Below are positions 33,963-43,800 of a stretch of DNA of 64,000 nucleotides, one piece after another. The stretch is from Algibacter sp045066735 (GTDB lineage: Bacteria; Bacteroidota; Bacteroidia; Flavobacteriales; Flavobacteriaceae), in the NCBI RefSeq assembly GCF_045066735.1, contig NZ_JBISHH010000022.1, forward strand, positions 124,001-188,000, in the 5' to 3' direction. Each line of letters starts with the position of its first letter. Within the stretch, counting starts at the first letter, position 1. The translations under genes were made by a program, and so were the position numbers. The notes under the pieces are model-generated. The model worked only from the letters and a program-made list of their open reading frames with translations. It was not told where the DNA came from and ran no database searches.

Positions 33963-33997
33963 GTCTTTCTTAATTTATAAAATCTTCCTAAAAAAGT

Positions 33998-36547
33998 ATG
34001 AATTCTCAAACATTACAGAAGCCTCAAAAAACATATTCTAGAAACGAGGCTTTAAAGGCTGCGCGTAACTATTTTAAAGGTGATGAATTGGCCGCGAGTG
34101 TGTGGTTAAATAAATATGCCTTAAAAGATTCTGCTAATAATATTTATGAAAGCACTCCAGATCAAATGCATCAAAGAATTGCTTCGGAAATAGCGAGAAT
34201 TGAAACAAAATATCCAAATCCATTGAAGCAAGCAGAAATATTTGAAGTTATTAAAAATTTTAAATATATCGTACCTCAAGGAAGTCCCATGGCAGGTATT
34301 GGAAATCCGTTTCAAATAGCTTCATTATCAAATTGTTTTGTTATTGGAAATGATGGTACATCCGATTCTTATGGAGGCATCATGAAAATAGACCAGGAAC
34401 AAGTGCAATTAATGAAGCGCAGAGGAGGTGTTGGTCACGATCTGTCTCATATTCGTCCAAAGGGTTCGCCTGTAAAAAATTCAGCATTAACCTCTACAGG
34501 TATTGTTCCGTTTATGGAACGTTATTCTAATTCGACTAGAGAAGTCGCTCAAGATGGTAGACGAGGGGCATTAATGTTGTCTGTTTCAATCAATCATCCA
34601 GATGCGGAAGCTTTTATTGATGCCAAGCTAGAACAAGGCAAAGTAACTGGAGCTAATGTCTCGGTAAGAATAGACAATGCCTTTATGGAAGCCGTAAAGC
34701 ATAGAAGCTCATACATTCAAAAATACCCAATAAATAGTGAAAAGCCACTATATTCTAAATCGGTAGAAGCAGTTCAGATTTGGAAAAAAATTGTGCACAA
34801 TGCATGGAAATCTGCAGAACCAGGTATTTTATTTTGGGATACTATTATTAATGAATCTGTGCCAGATTGTTATGCAGATTTAGGGTATAAGACGGTATCT
34901 ACAAATCCGTGCGGCGAAATACCTTTATGTCCATACGATTCATGTAGGTTGCTAGCGATAAACTTGTTTTCCTATGTAGAAAACCCATTTACAAAACAGG
35001 CCGAATTCAACTTTAAATTATTTAAAAAACATATTACAATTGCTCAAAGAATGATGGATGATATCATTGATTTAGAGTTAGAAAAAATTGATGCTATTTT
35101 AGCGAAAATAGATGCAGACCCGGAGAGTGATGAGGTAAAAGCTACTGAAAGAAACTTATGGCTAAATATTAAGCAAAAAGCGTTTAAAGGACGAAGAACG
35201 GGTATTGGTATCACGGCAGAAGGAGACATGCTGGCCGCTTTAGGTATTCGATATGGAAGTGAATCTGGCAATAATTTTTCTACGGAAGTACATAAAATAT
35301 TATGTATTGAAACTTACCGAGCTTCGGTAAACTTGGCAAAAGAAAGAGGCGCCTTTTCTATTTTTGATGCAGACCGCGAAAAAGAGAATCCGTTTATTTT
35401 ACGTTTAAAAGCCTCAGACAGCAAGTTGTATTATAACATGTTAGAGCATGGGCGTCGCAATATTGCTTTACTAACCATTGCGCCTACAGGAACAACGAGT
35501 TTAATGACGCAAACATCGTCTGGTATTGAGCCCGTTTTTATGCCTGTATATAAGCGCAGAAAAAAAGTAAACCCGAACGATAAAGATGTTCGTGTGGACT
35601 TTGTGGATGAGGTGGGCGATTCTTGGGAAGAATATATTGTTTTTCATCATCGTTTTAAACAATGGATGGAGGTAAATGATATCGATTCTTCGAAAAATTT
35701 TACACAGCAAGAACTTGATGAGTTGGTAAAGCAATCACCATACTACAAAGCAACATCTAATGATATTGATTGGAAAAGCAAAGTTGATATGCAAGGTGCT
35801 ATTCAGAAATGGGTAGATCATTCCATAAGTGTTACTGTAAATTTACCAAATACGGCGAGCGAGGCGTTAGTAGGCGAATTGTATTTAAAAGCTTGGGAAG
35901 TTGGTTGTAAAGGTGTAACGGTTTATCGTGATGGTTCGCGCGCTGGAGTTTTAATTGCTGCAGATACCAAAAAAACGGAAAAAACTACCAGCGATAATTT
36001 TTCAAAAAAAAGACCACAGATTTTGGAAGCTGATGTTGTTCGTTTTCAAAATCAAAAAGAAAAATGGATTGCTTTTGTTGGTTTGGTAGATGGCAAGCCA
36101 TACGAGATTTTTACGGGTTTAACCGATGATGAAGATGGTATTTTAATTCCGCGTTGGGTAGAGAAAGGGGTTATAATTAAAAATAGAAATGACGATGGAT
36201 CTTCACGTTATGATTTTCAATACAAAAATAAACGAGGCTACAAAACAACCATAGAAGGCTTGTCTCATAAATTTAATCCAGAGTTTTGGAACTACGCTAA
36301 ACTTATTTCGGGAACGTTACGCCATGGTATGCCTATTGATAAAATTGTTGAGTTAATACAAAGCTTACAGCTAGATTCGGAGTTTATTAATACTTGGAAA
36401 AATGGTGTGCAGCGCGCCTTAAAGCGCTATGTTGAAGATGGTACAATAGCGAAAGGGCAAACATGCGATAATTGCAGTTCTAATGAATTAATTTACCAAG
36501 AGGGTTGTTTAATTTGTCAGGATTGTGGTGCATCTAAATGCGGTTAA
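33998..36547 (+). CDS. nrdJ: Adenosylcobalamin-dependent ribonucleoside-diphosphate reductase (class II)
   Basis: 849 residues. The N-terminus has the substrate-binding motifs SLSNCFVIGNDGTSDSYGGIM (about 110-130) and the catalytic region TNPCGEIPLCPYDSCRLLAINLFSYV (about 304-330). GRRNIALLTIAPTGTTSLMTQTSSGIEPVF follows in the middle. The C-terminus carries a zinc ribbon-like CDNCSSNE and CLICQDCGASKCG (about 826-849) with the disulfide-relay cysteines. Class II enzymes make deoxynucleotides without oxygen, using B12 as radical generator. No cobalamin riboswitch is visible upstream; instead an FNR-like operator fits low-oxygen control. It ends at a bidirectional terminator. Confidence 0.95.
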   Translation: MNSQTLQKPQKTYSRNEALKAARNYFKGDELAASVWLNKYALKDSANNIYESTPDQMHQRIASEIARIETKYPNPLKQAEIFEVIKNFKYIVPQGSPMAGIGNPFQIASLSNCFVIGNDGTSDSYGGIMKIDQEQVQLMKRRGGVGHDLSHIRPKGSPVKNSALTSTGIVPFMERYSNSTREVAQDGRRGALMLSVSINHPDAEAFIDAKLEQGKVTGANVSVRIDNAFMEAVKHRSSYIQKYPINSEKPLYSKSVEAVQIWKKIVHNAWKSAEPGILFWDTIINESVPDCYADLGYKTVSTNPCGEIPLCPYDSCRLLAINLFSYVENPFTKQAEFNFKLFKKHITIAQRMMDDIIDLELEKIDAILAKIDADPESDEVKATERNLWLNIKQKAFKGRRTGIGITAEGDMLAALGIRYGSESGNNFSTEVHKILCIETYRASVNLAKERGAFSIFDADREKENPFILRLKASDSKLYYNMLEHGRRNIALLTIAPTGTTSLMTQTSSGIEPVFMPVYKRRKKVNPNDKDVRVDFVDEVGDSWEEYIVFHHRFKQWMEVNDIDSSKNFTQQELDELVKQSPYYKATSNDIDWKSKVDMQGAIQKWVDHSISVTVNLPNTASEALVGELYLKAWEVGCKGVTVYRDGSRAGVLIAADTKKTEKTTSDNFSKKRPQILEADVVRFQNQKEKWIAFVGLVDGKPYEIFTGLTDDEDGILIPRWVEKGVIIKNRNDDGSSRYDFQYKNKRGYKTTIEGLSHKFNPEFWNYAKLISGTLRHGMPIDKIVELIQSLQLDSEFINTWKNGVQRALKRYVEDGTIAKGQTCDNCSSNELIYQEGCLICQDCGASKCG

Positions 36548-36557
36548 GTTTAACACA

Positions 36558-36608
36558 AGAAAAAAGGGATAACGAAGGTGGTTGCTTTTCTTCGTTATCA
36601 CTTTTTTT
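36558..36608. terminator. Bidirectional terminator between nrdJ and the epimerase operon
   Basis: Arms GATAACGAAG (36568-36577) and CTTCGTTATC (36590-36599) with an A-rich left flank and a run of seven T on the right. Confidence 0.85.
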
Positions 36609-36611
36609 ACT

Positions 36612-37673
36612 TTAACTTTTAATCAATCCTAATCCAGCTGCCGTACTAGGATATAAAATACCTTTGTCTAGTTTAAATAAGCCCTTAAAAGGATCTGCAA
36701 TCATATCTAAATGCCCATCTAGATCTGCAAATTTTATATTTTGTCTAGAAAGCGCAAAGTGTAATCCTGCCGAAATACCAAGTCTGCACTCGTCTATACA
36801 GCCAACCATAGCTTCTAAGCCAGCAGATTGCGAAACCGAGTTAATGTGCATAGCCTCTCGGATACCACCAACTTTCATTAGTTTTATATTCACCATATCT
36901 ACACGTTCATTTTGAGCTAAGCGAAAGGTGTCTTTTAAGGTTTTAATACTTTCGTCTGCCATAACAGGAATACCTGTGTGTTTAGTGACTTGTCCCAAAA
37001 GCTCATCCATCCCTTCTTTGGTTGGTTGTTCAAAAATTTCAATACCTACTTTTTTCGTGCCTTCAAAAAAAGCGATAGCTTCTTTTACTGTATAACCTTG
37101 ATTTCCGTCGAAACGCAATTGCGTGCTTGGAAATAAGTCGCGTAAACGTATCATTTTCTCTATATCTTCTTCCACGGAAAGTCCGCCTTTAATTTTTAGA
37201 ATAAAAAAACCTTCTTTTACATAATCTCTGGCAATGCGCAACGTGTCTTCAATAGGTAAAATACCTAATGTGATACTCGTTGGGATGCTATGGCGATAAC
37301 CTCCTAAAAATTGATATAGGGGTGTATCTAGCCTTCTTGCAACCAAATCTAATAAAGCCATATCTACCATAGCTAAAGCTGATGATTTTCGTTTTAGAAG
37401 TGGTTTTAAATCATGCAGAATCTCGGTACTCATAAAGCTATTTTTTCCTTTTAAAAAAGGAATGATAATATCTTTAATGTCTTGCTCAACTTCTTGAGGA
37501 GATTCTCCTGTAACTACAGCATCTGGTGCCGCACAACCATAACCAATAGCAAGTGTATCTGTTTCAATTTTAAGAATGAAATTTACCGCTTTTGAAATGG
37601 TTTCGTAAGCGATTGTGTACGGTTCTGAGAGTTTTAAGTCTAGACGCTCGTATGACACATTGGTTATTTTCAT
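36612..37673 (-). CDS. dgcA: Dipeptide epimerase-like enolase-superfamily racemase, DgcA-type
   Basis: 353 residues with the muconate-lactonising-enzyme fold. Catalytic and metal residues are visible: FILKIKGGLSVEEDIEKM (KxK, about 156-158), LRFDGNQGYTVKEA (Asp, about 190), EIFEQPTKEGMDEL (Glu, about 215), VMADESIKTLKD (Asp-Glu, about 240) and NIKLMKVGGIREA (Lys, about 264). The family epimerises dipeptides. When encoded beside a DUF1611 protein it has been described as an N-acetyl-D-glutamate racemase (DgcA) acting after DgcN; I recall this from the literature on marine bacteria. Here the stop-start overlap with the upstream DUF1611 gene (one base) supports that pairing. Confidence 0.82.
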   Translation of the reverse strand: MKITNVSYERLDLKLSEPYTIAYETISKAVNFILKIETDTLAIGYGCAAPDAVVTGESPQEVEQDIKDIIIPFLKGKNSFMSTEILHDLKPLLKRKSSALAMVDMALLDLVARRLDTPLYQFLGGYRHSIPTSITLGILPIEDTLRIARDYVKEGFFILKIKGGLSVEEDIEKMIRLRDLFPSTQLRFDGNQGYTVKEAIAFFEGTKKVGIEIFEQPTKEGMDELLGQVTKHTGIPVMADESIKTLKDTFRLAQNERVDMVNIKLMKVGGIREAMHINSVSQSAGLEAMVGCIDECRLGISAGLHFALSRQNIKFADLDGHLDMIADPFKGLFKLDKGILYPSTAAGLGLIKS

Positions 37674-38743
37674 TATAATTTAGAATCTAATAATTCTACC
37701 AATTCATCGGTACCATGTGCTAAAACATCAAAAGCAGGTAAGCCCGTTTGTTTAGTAATTGCTTGGCATGCAGGTGTAATTTCTTCAGCCGTCATACCTT
37801 CATGGTTTACAGTTATTGCCAATACTTTTACACCAGAAATAGTTTCGATAGCTTGAATTTGTTTTTTTAATGTATGCAGTTTATAGCCAGGGAAACCATC
37901 GTATTCCTTGCGAGTAGGTGCATGTTGTAAGATAACATAATCTGGACGTCCAGCAGCCAGAATTTCGAAACCACCAGGATAAGCAGGGTTCATTAAACTG
38001 CCTTGACCTTCAATAACAATAACATCTGGTTTTTCATTTTTGTAAGCGCTAACAACGGCGTGTTCTATTTCACCAGAAACAAAATCGTTAATACAGCTAT
38101 CCATAATCATGCTGTATTTTGCGCCTTGCATCCAAGCGGTTTGTCCCGTACCAATCATTTCTGCACTGCGGCTTGCTTTACGTAAACCTTGAACAATTAG
38201 CCATGCTGTGGTACGTTTGCCAATAGCAGAATCTGTACCTAAAACAGCAAGTTTTAAGCAGTCTACTTTTTCAATGTCTCCGGAGAAAAAATGCAGAGTA
38301 TCACGATCTGGCGTTTTGCGTACATCACGAATACGGCTACCTTTTTCTTCAGCTATTTTTACAAGCTCTTCATCGTTTGTTAAAAAATCGTGTAAACCAC
38401 TATCTACGTTCCAGCCTAAGGTAAGTGCTTGTTTTATGGTAGCTTTAGCTTCTTGCGGTAATCTTCCTCCATCGGGAGCTAGGCCTATAACCAAGGTTTT
38501 AGGTAAAGCACCAGAGTTTTTTAATTCTTTAATAGCAGAAGTTAAATCTTTAAAAATTATAATACCATTCTTTTTTCCGTCTAATGTTTTTCCAGCATCT
38601 TGGCCTTCATATTTGCTATCAATAACGCCAACAACTTCATAGCGTTCGGTAAAACGTACTAAGCCATGAGCCGTTTTGCCATTAGGTGTATTAAATGCGC
38701 CTTCACAATATACAAGTGCGCGTCCGTCTATTTTCTTTTTCAT
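37673..38743 (-). CDS. dgcN: DUF1611 protein, D-glutamate N-acetyltransferase-like (DgcN)
   Basis: 356 residues. The N-terminal Rossmann-like half (to about residue 150) is followed by a P-loop-like stretch LKLAVLGTDSAIGKRTTAW (about 167-185) and VIVIEGQGSLMNPAYPGGFE (about 244-263), the DUF1611 signature. Members of this family pair with dipeptide-epimerase-like genes; a DgcN-DgcA pair was described as converting D-glutamate to N-acetyl-L-glutamate. The stop overlaps the dgcA-like start by one base. The threonine-synthase-like PLP enzyme lies 42 bp upstream. If the assignment holds, the locus degrades D-glutamate from peptidoglycan or marine dissolved matter. Confidence 0.78.
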   Translation of the reverse strand: MKKKIDGRALVYCEGAFNTPNGKTAHGLVRFTERYEVVGVIDSKYEGQDAGKTLDGKKNGIIIFKDLTSAIKELKNSGALPKTLVIGLAPDGGRLPQEAKATIKQALTLGWNVDSGLHDFLTNDEELVKIAEEKGSRIRDVRKTPDRDTLHFFSGDIEKVDCLKLAVLGTDSAIGKRTTAWLIVQGLRKASRSAEMIGTGQTAWMQGAKYSMIMDSCINDFVSGEIEHAVVSAYKNEKPDVIVIEGQGSLMNPAYPGGFEILAAGRPDYVILQHAPTRKEYDGFPGYKLHTLKKQIQAIETISGVKVLAITVNHEGMTAEEITPACQAITKQTGLPAFDVLAHGTDELVELLDSKL

Positions 38744-38785
38744 CTTTAATTTAGTTTTTAAAATATGCTTAATTAAGCGTATTTA

Positions 38786-39847
38786 TTAGTTTTTTGCTGT
38801 TAAGACAGCTACAAAGCGGTCTGGTTCAAAATTTAATTCTTCATCGAGTTCTAGCAACCCGATTAGTCCTGCTGTTGAGGCTGGAAGTATTTTTAGGCCT
38901 TCTTTTTTTAATAAAAAATTAGCCATCTCTTTCATTTTCTTGTCACTTACGTTAAAAGCGTATCCTTTAGATTCTTTTAATGCAAATAAAGCTTCTTCGC
39001 CGTCAAAACTATGCCAATTTATCAGTGGTTCATTATAAATAGTTTCCTTTATGGATTTGGGGTCTAAATCTTCGCAGTTGCTTAATCCTTTTTTAAAAGA
39101 ACTCACAATGGGGTTTTTATGTGAGGATGAGGCTGCTATCATTTTTGGAATACGCGATGTTTTGCCACGTTTATAAAGCGTAACAAAACCTCTATATATT
39201 CCTGCAAACAAGGTCCCGTTAGAAACCGGTGCAGCGCAATATTTAGGGGCGTCACCTAAGTCCTCTACAATTTCGTAAGCTATTTGTGCATAAGCTGTAA
39301 TCTGCAAAGGTGTATTGGCTCCTCCGGGGTTGGCATCGTACCAACCATACTCAAAAGCATAATCTGTGCTAGATTTTACAACATCTTCATAACTACCTTC
39401 TAGTTTTATAATTTCCGCATTAAGCATTTCCATTTCCGTAATTCGCTCGGTATGGTAAGTTTCAGGAATAAACACTTTACACTTTAAGCCTGCTAAACTT
39501 GCCGCTAATGCTACGGCTACGCCATAATTACCGCAAGTTGCTAGGGAAATAGTATCGTAATCTCGACGTAAAGCATCATAGACTTGTGCAAATGCAATAC
39601 GATCTTTTTGTGTGCCTGTGGGATTATCACCTTCGTATTTAATGTATAGTTGGCGAATATCGAACTCACGCTCTAAGGCTTTGGCTCTATTTAATCCAGT
39701 ATCTCCAACTTCAATATTTATTATATCCTCGAAATGCTCTAAGCGGTCTATAAGCGATTTGTTTTTATCTTTAACAAAATCACTCAATTTTCGGGTTTCC
39801 GAAGCGACTTTTATCTCTGCATTTTTTACGCCATCCCTTAGTAACAT
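38786..39847 (-). CDS. Threonine synthase-like PLP-dependent enzyme
   Basis: 353 residues of the fold type II PLP family. The lysine that binds PLP is in YEGDNPTGTQKDRIA (about residue 81). A phosphate-cradle stretch is in APVSNGTLFAGIYRG (about 202-216). The overall plan (N-terminal FEDIINIEVGDTGLNRAKALEREFDIRQLYIK) resembles threonine synthase and threonine/serine dehydratase relatives. It leads an operon with the DUF1611 and dipeptide-epimerase genes. Gene adjacency, not sequence, suggests a D-amino acid function; a dehydratase or lyase acting on D- or unusual amino acids is plausible. Confidence 0.75.
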   Translation of the reverse strand: MLLRDGVKNAEIKVASETRKLSDFVKDKNKSLIDRLEHFEDIINIEVGDTGLNRAKALEREFDIRQLYIKYEGDNPTGTQKDRIAFAQVYDALRRDYDTISLATCGNYGVAVALAASLAGLKCKVFIPETYHTERITEMEMLNAEIIKLEGSYEDVVKSSTDYAFEYGWYDANPGGANTPLQITAYAQIAYEIVEDLGDAPKYCAAPVSNGTLFAGIYRGFVTLYKRGKTSRIPKMIAASSSHKNPIVSSFKKGLSNCEDLDPKSIKETIYNEPLINWHSFDGEEALFALKESKGYAFNVSDKKMKEMANFLLKKEGLKILPASTAGLIGLLELDEELNFEPDRFVAVLTAKN

Positions 39848-39997
39848 AGCATTTATATATTTATTAATTGCTTATCTAATTTAGATACAAATAAAATAAC
39901 AAAGGCTTTTTTTTAAATAAATTTTTATTAATTTTTTTGAGTGTAATTGTTTGTAATAAAAGGGTTTATTTGTCGATGTTTTTAGAACTATGGAATT

Positions 39998-40459
39998 CTA
40001 ATTTATCTTTTTAAATATTTCAATGTTATGATAAACAGTATCATTGTTGGTGTACGTATTTACTTGTTTGTAAGAGTTATTAATACGTTCTATTGGAATA
40101 ATGTAAGTGTTAATGTCACTTTTCATGGATTTAGACATGGAGATGAGTTGCTCAATAATAGTGTCGTTCTGGAAAGTGTAAGTACCATATCCATGCCATT
40201 CGGAAGCATCTTGGGCAGGATCTGTATTCCATATTACATGGCCGTCTAGGTATATTTTATGTTGCACTTTTGTAGTATCTATTAAGAGCGTATCTCCATT
40301 AGCAAGATGATAGAATTCGCTCAGTTCCCAAACGCCTTCCATAGTTTCAATTTTTTTCTCATTAGTTCGGGAATTACAAGACATTGAAATCAATGAAATT
40401 AATATTAAATATGATAATTTTTTGAAAACACGATTGGTAGTTGTAGCATTGTTTTTCAT
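39998..40459 (-). CDS. Lipocalin-like small lipoprotein
   Basis: 153 residues with a lipoprotein signal (LISLISMSCNSRTNEKK, Cys at about 28). The mature part starts IETMEGVWELSEFYHLANGDTL and continues in alternating beta strands (GHVIWNTDPAQDASEWHGYGTYTF), the pattern of small lipocalin-like domains common in Bacteroidota. No ligand can be predicted. The gene is isolated between the PLP operon and a 412-bp gene-free stretch; a promoter-like element is not obvious. Confidence 0.65.
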   Translation of the reverse strand: MKNNATTTNRVFKKLSYLILISLISMSCNSRTNEKKIETMEGVWELSEFYHLANGDTLLIDTTKVQHKIYLDGHVIWNTDPAQDASEWHGYGTYTFQNDTIIEQLISMSKSMKSDINTYIIPIERINNSYKQVNTYTNNDTVYHNIEIFKKIN

Positions 40460-40871
40460 TTTTGATGAGGATATTTAAAGTGAACTCTTTTTAGATTAAC
40501 ACATGTAAGTAATGTTCTACTAAGATACTCTAAAATTTCTGAATGTATTTTTATAAAAGTATTATATTAACTAAGATTTCTTGATTTTATGAGAATTAAA
40601 TTTAAAGGATCGGTATTATATTCTTCAAGCTTAGTTCATCATTAAAAAAACTTTTAGGTACGTAGTTCTTCAAAAAACATTAGTATTAAAAGCAGTTAAA
40701 AAAATAACTTTTGTTTATATAATGTGTTGTTTTTTTATTGATTTTATATTTTATTATGTCTTTTTATGCAGATATGCAAAAATAGTATTATGATTGGTTG
40801 ATATTTTGGAAGATTTGTGCATTTATTAATTGTAAAATTGTTTTCATAACCACAGCCAACTTCTAATTTTT
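40460..40871. other. Gene-free region upstream of the DUF1592 protein
   Basis: 412 bp of AT-rich DNA. I see no RNA gene, no operator of either palindrome family and no frame of plausible length. It presumably contains the divergent promoters of the lipoprotein and the DUF1592 gene. Confidence 0.4.
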
Positions 40872-43800
40872 ATGAAACGCACTTTGTTAATAGCAATTGT
40901 TTTCACCTTAATCCTTTTAGGTCTTTTTTTAATACCACTAAACGGTGAAGTAGAAAATACTTTCGTATTCTTTCTCGGTAGATTTCACCCTATAATTCTT
41001 CATCTTCCAATAGGTGCTTTAATTGTGCTGTTTTTCATGGAAATTATTAACAGTTTCCGCCCAGAATTAAATCTAGATTCAGCATGTAAACTTTTACTTT
41101 GGTTTTCGGTTTTTAGTATTATTCCAACACTTATTTTAGGTTTTCTTTTAGCGTCTTCGGGTCATTATAATGAAGACGTACTAGGTTTTCATAAATGGTT
41201 AGGTTGGTTTACGGCGCTTATAGCTGTTTGGTTGCTTGTTGTAAGACAAAATTCTGTTAATAAAAAGGAAAAGAAAGTATCCAAATCTTATAAAATATTT
41301 TTATTTATAAATGTTGTTCTATTGTCTTTAACAGGGCATTATGGAGGTTCTTTAACGCACGGATCGACGTACTTAACCAAACACATGCCATCTGGTTTAA
41401 AAGCCGTTTTAGGTGTCGATGGAAGCGAAGACGACTACATTGCGCTTAATATAGAAAGTGATTCGACTTCACAAGAAGCTGTAGATTTTAAAACGAAAGT
41501 TCAACCTGTGATGGAAACCTATTGTTTTGAATGTCATGGCGCTGATAAGCAAAAAGGTGATGTGCGCTTAGATGTTTTGCATTGGGATATGATAAATGGT
41601 CACGATGCAGAAGGCTGGCACTCTGCCTTAGATATGATAAATTCTGGCGAAATGCCTCCAAAAGATGAACCACAATTAAGTGATGAAGAGCGTCGCGCTG
41701 TTGTAGATTGGATGACGCAGAATTTAGAGAAAGCTGCCATTGCAAAAAACAATGCCAATAAAGGAGTTATGCGCAGGTTAACCAAAAAGCAATACACCAA
41801 TACGCTTAATGAATTGCTTGGTGTAAACGTTAATTTTGGAGATGTGTTACCAGATGATGGAAAGTCTGAAATGGGTTATAGTAATAACGGAAGCATTCTT
41901 CAAACATCGGCACTGCATATCGATTATTATCAAAAAATTGCACGTGAAGCATTAGATAAGGCAATCGTTTTTGGAGAAAAACCAGAAGCTAAACGTTACA
42001 AAGTAACCTTAGGAAAAAATATTGGAGATGGCAAAACAGGTGCTGAATATGGTGGTTACCAAACAGCTGCTATAAGTAATAAGGATTTACGAGTAGATAT
42101 TTTAAATAATGAAGGAAATCCAATAGAAAATACTTCAACTAAACAAAAAGACACCATAAAACGCCTAAAAAACAAAATAGGCATTGGTATGCGTGGTTCA
42201 GCGAGTAACCGTTATAGTGTTGTTGCAGAAGGCATGTTGTTAAATTCCGCTTTACCAGCAAGAGAAGTTACACCAAAATCTTGGCAAGGGCCTTCACCAA
42301 ATTTAAAATTATTAGTAAAAGAAGATTTTCCAAGAACGGGCGATTTTGTTTTCCGTGTAGAAGCTTCCAAAGGGTATCTTTCGGAATCTGTAGAACGTTT
42401 AATTGATTTAAGAAAAGTTGAGCCGGCTAGAAAAACTCCAAAAGCAGTGCGTATTTCTGCTAAGGATATTAAAAAAGCAAAAGGATTTGTTTTGAAAGAT
42501 AACCGTTGGTTAGTTGCAGAAAATGTGGCTACCAATGTAAAAACTCAGTTTAAGTATCATGTGCCAAAATCGGGTATTTATCAGGTAGATTTAATACATC
42601 CGTATGTGTCAGAAGATGCTATGCCATCCTATCAATTAAGTCTTTTAGGCAATAATAAAGAGGGGCGCGTTGGTGAGCGTTTATATATGGATAAAAGTCT
42701 TGTAAATGCAGATGAAATTATTACACCCGTAACTTTAGTATATTTATCTGAAGGGGAACACAAAGCCTATATTGGCGGTAAGTTTTTTGTAGGTTTTAGC
42801 GATATTGTACTCACGCCGATACCGGAAGACGATCCATTACCAAAGATACTAGCAGAAGAAGCTGAAAGAAATAATTTAAAGTATGCCGATGTTAATCCAT
42901 CTATTCAAGTTTTTGCAGGTGCAAGAACCGATGATGGTATGGATTACAAAACCTTTGATAATTCTGTAGAAGTCACAGCAGCAATGGGCGAATATCAAAC
43001 CTTTGAATTTAAAGGTAGATTAGAAAATCTTCCAATTCCGCTTGGAAGCGCGCAAGTTAGTGGCGATTTGGCTAACATACTCACCGTCGGTCTTTGGAAC
43101 AATCATTTGGTTAAAGATGGTAGTTTTAATGGTCCGCCATTATTAGTGAAATCAGTAGAGTTTGAAGCCCCTTATAACCCAGTTTGGCCACCCAATAGCC
43201 ATACTCAATTATTTTTCGAATCACCGAATAAAGCAAACGCAGAAGTTTATACAGCAGAAGTGCTAACTAGTTTTATGGAACGTGCTTTTAGACGTGCGCT
43301 TAATAATGGTGAGTTAAATAGATATATGGATTTTTGGCGTAGTGTTAAAGATGATTTCGAGCGTTATGAAGATGGCGTTAAGGAAGTTATGGTTGCTGTG
43401 CTTTGTTCACCTAATTTTATATATTTATTTGAACCTGAGATTCCTGAAGACGATAAATCTAAAAAATCTACAGATGAATTTTATTTAGCTTCGCAATTGT
43501 CGTATTTTTTATGGAATTCACCACCAGATGAAAAACTGAATAATTTGGCATCTACAGGAGATTTATATGATGAGTTACCAGAGCAAATTGAGCGTATGGT
43601 AGGTGATGAAAGAATTACAAGAATGATTCATTCGTTTTCTTATGAGTGGCTTCGTTTAGATCGTCATAAAAGTATGGATACCGATGTGGGTATGTATAGA
43701 GATTATACGCGTTTTGTGAAAGAAGATATGTTTAAAGAAACCTATGAGTTTATTCAGCATATATTAAAAAACGACTTAAGTATTATGAATTTTATTGATT

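Noticed and set aside
33791..33997. Possible cobalamin riboswitch before nrdJ
   Set aside because: No B12-box or conserved riboswitch core is visible; the leader is only about 30 nt after the promoter box.
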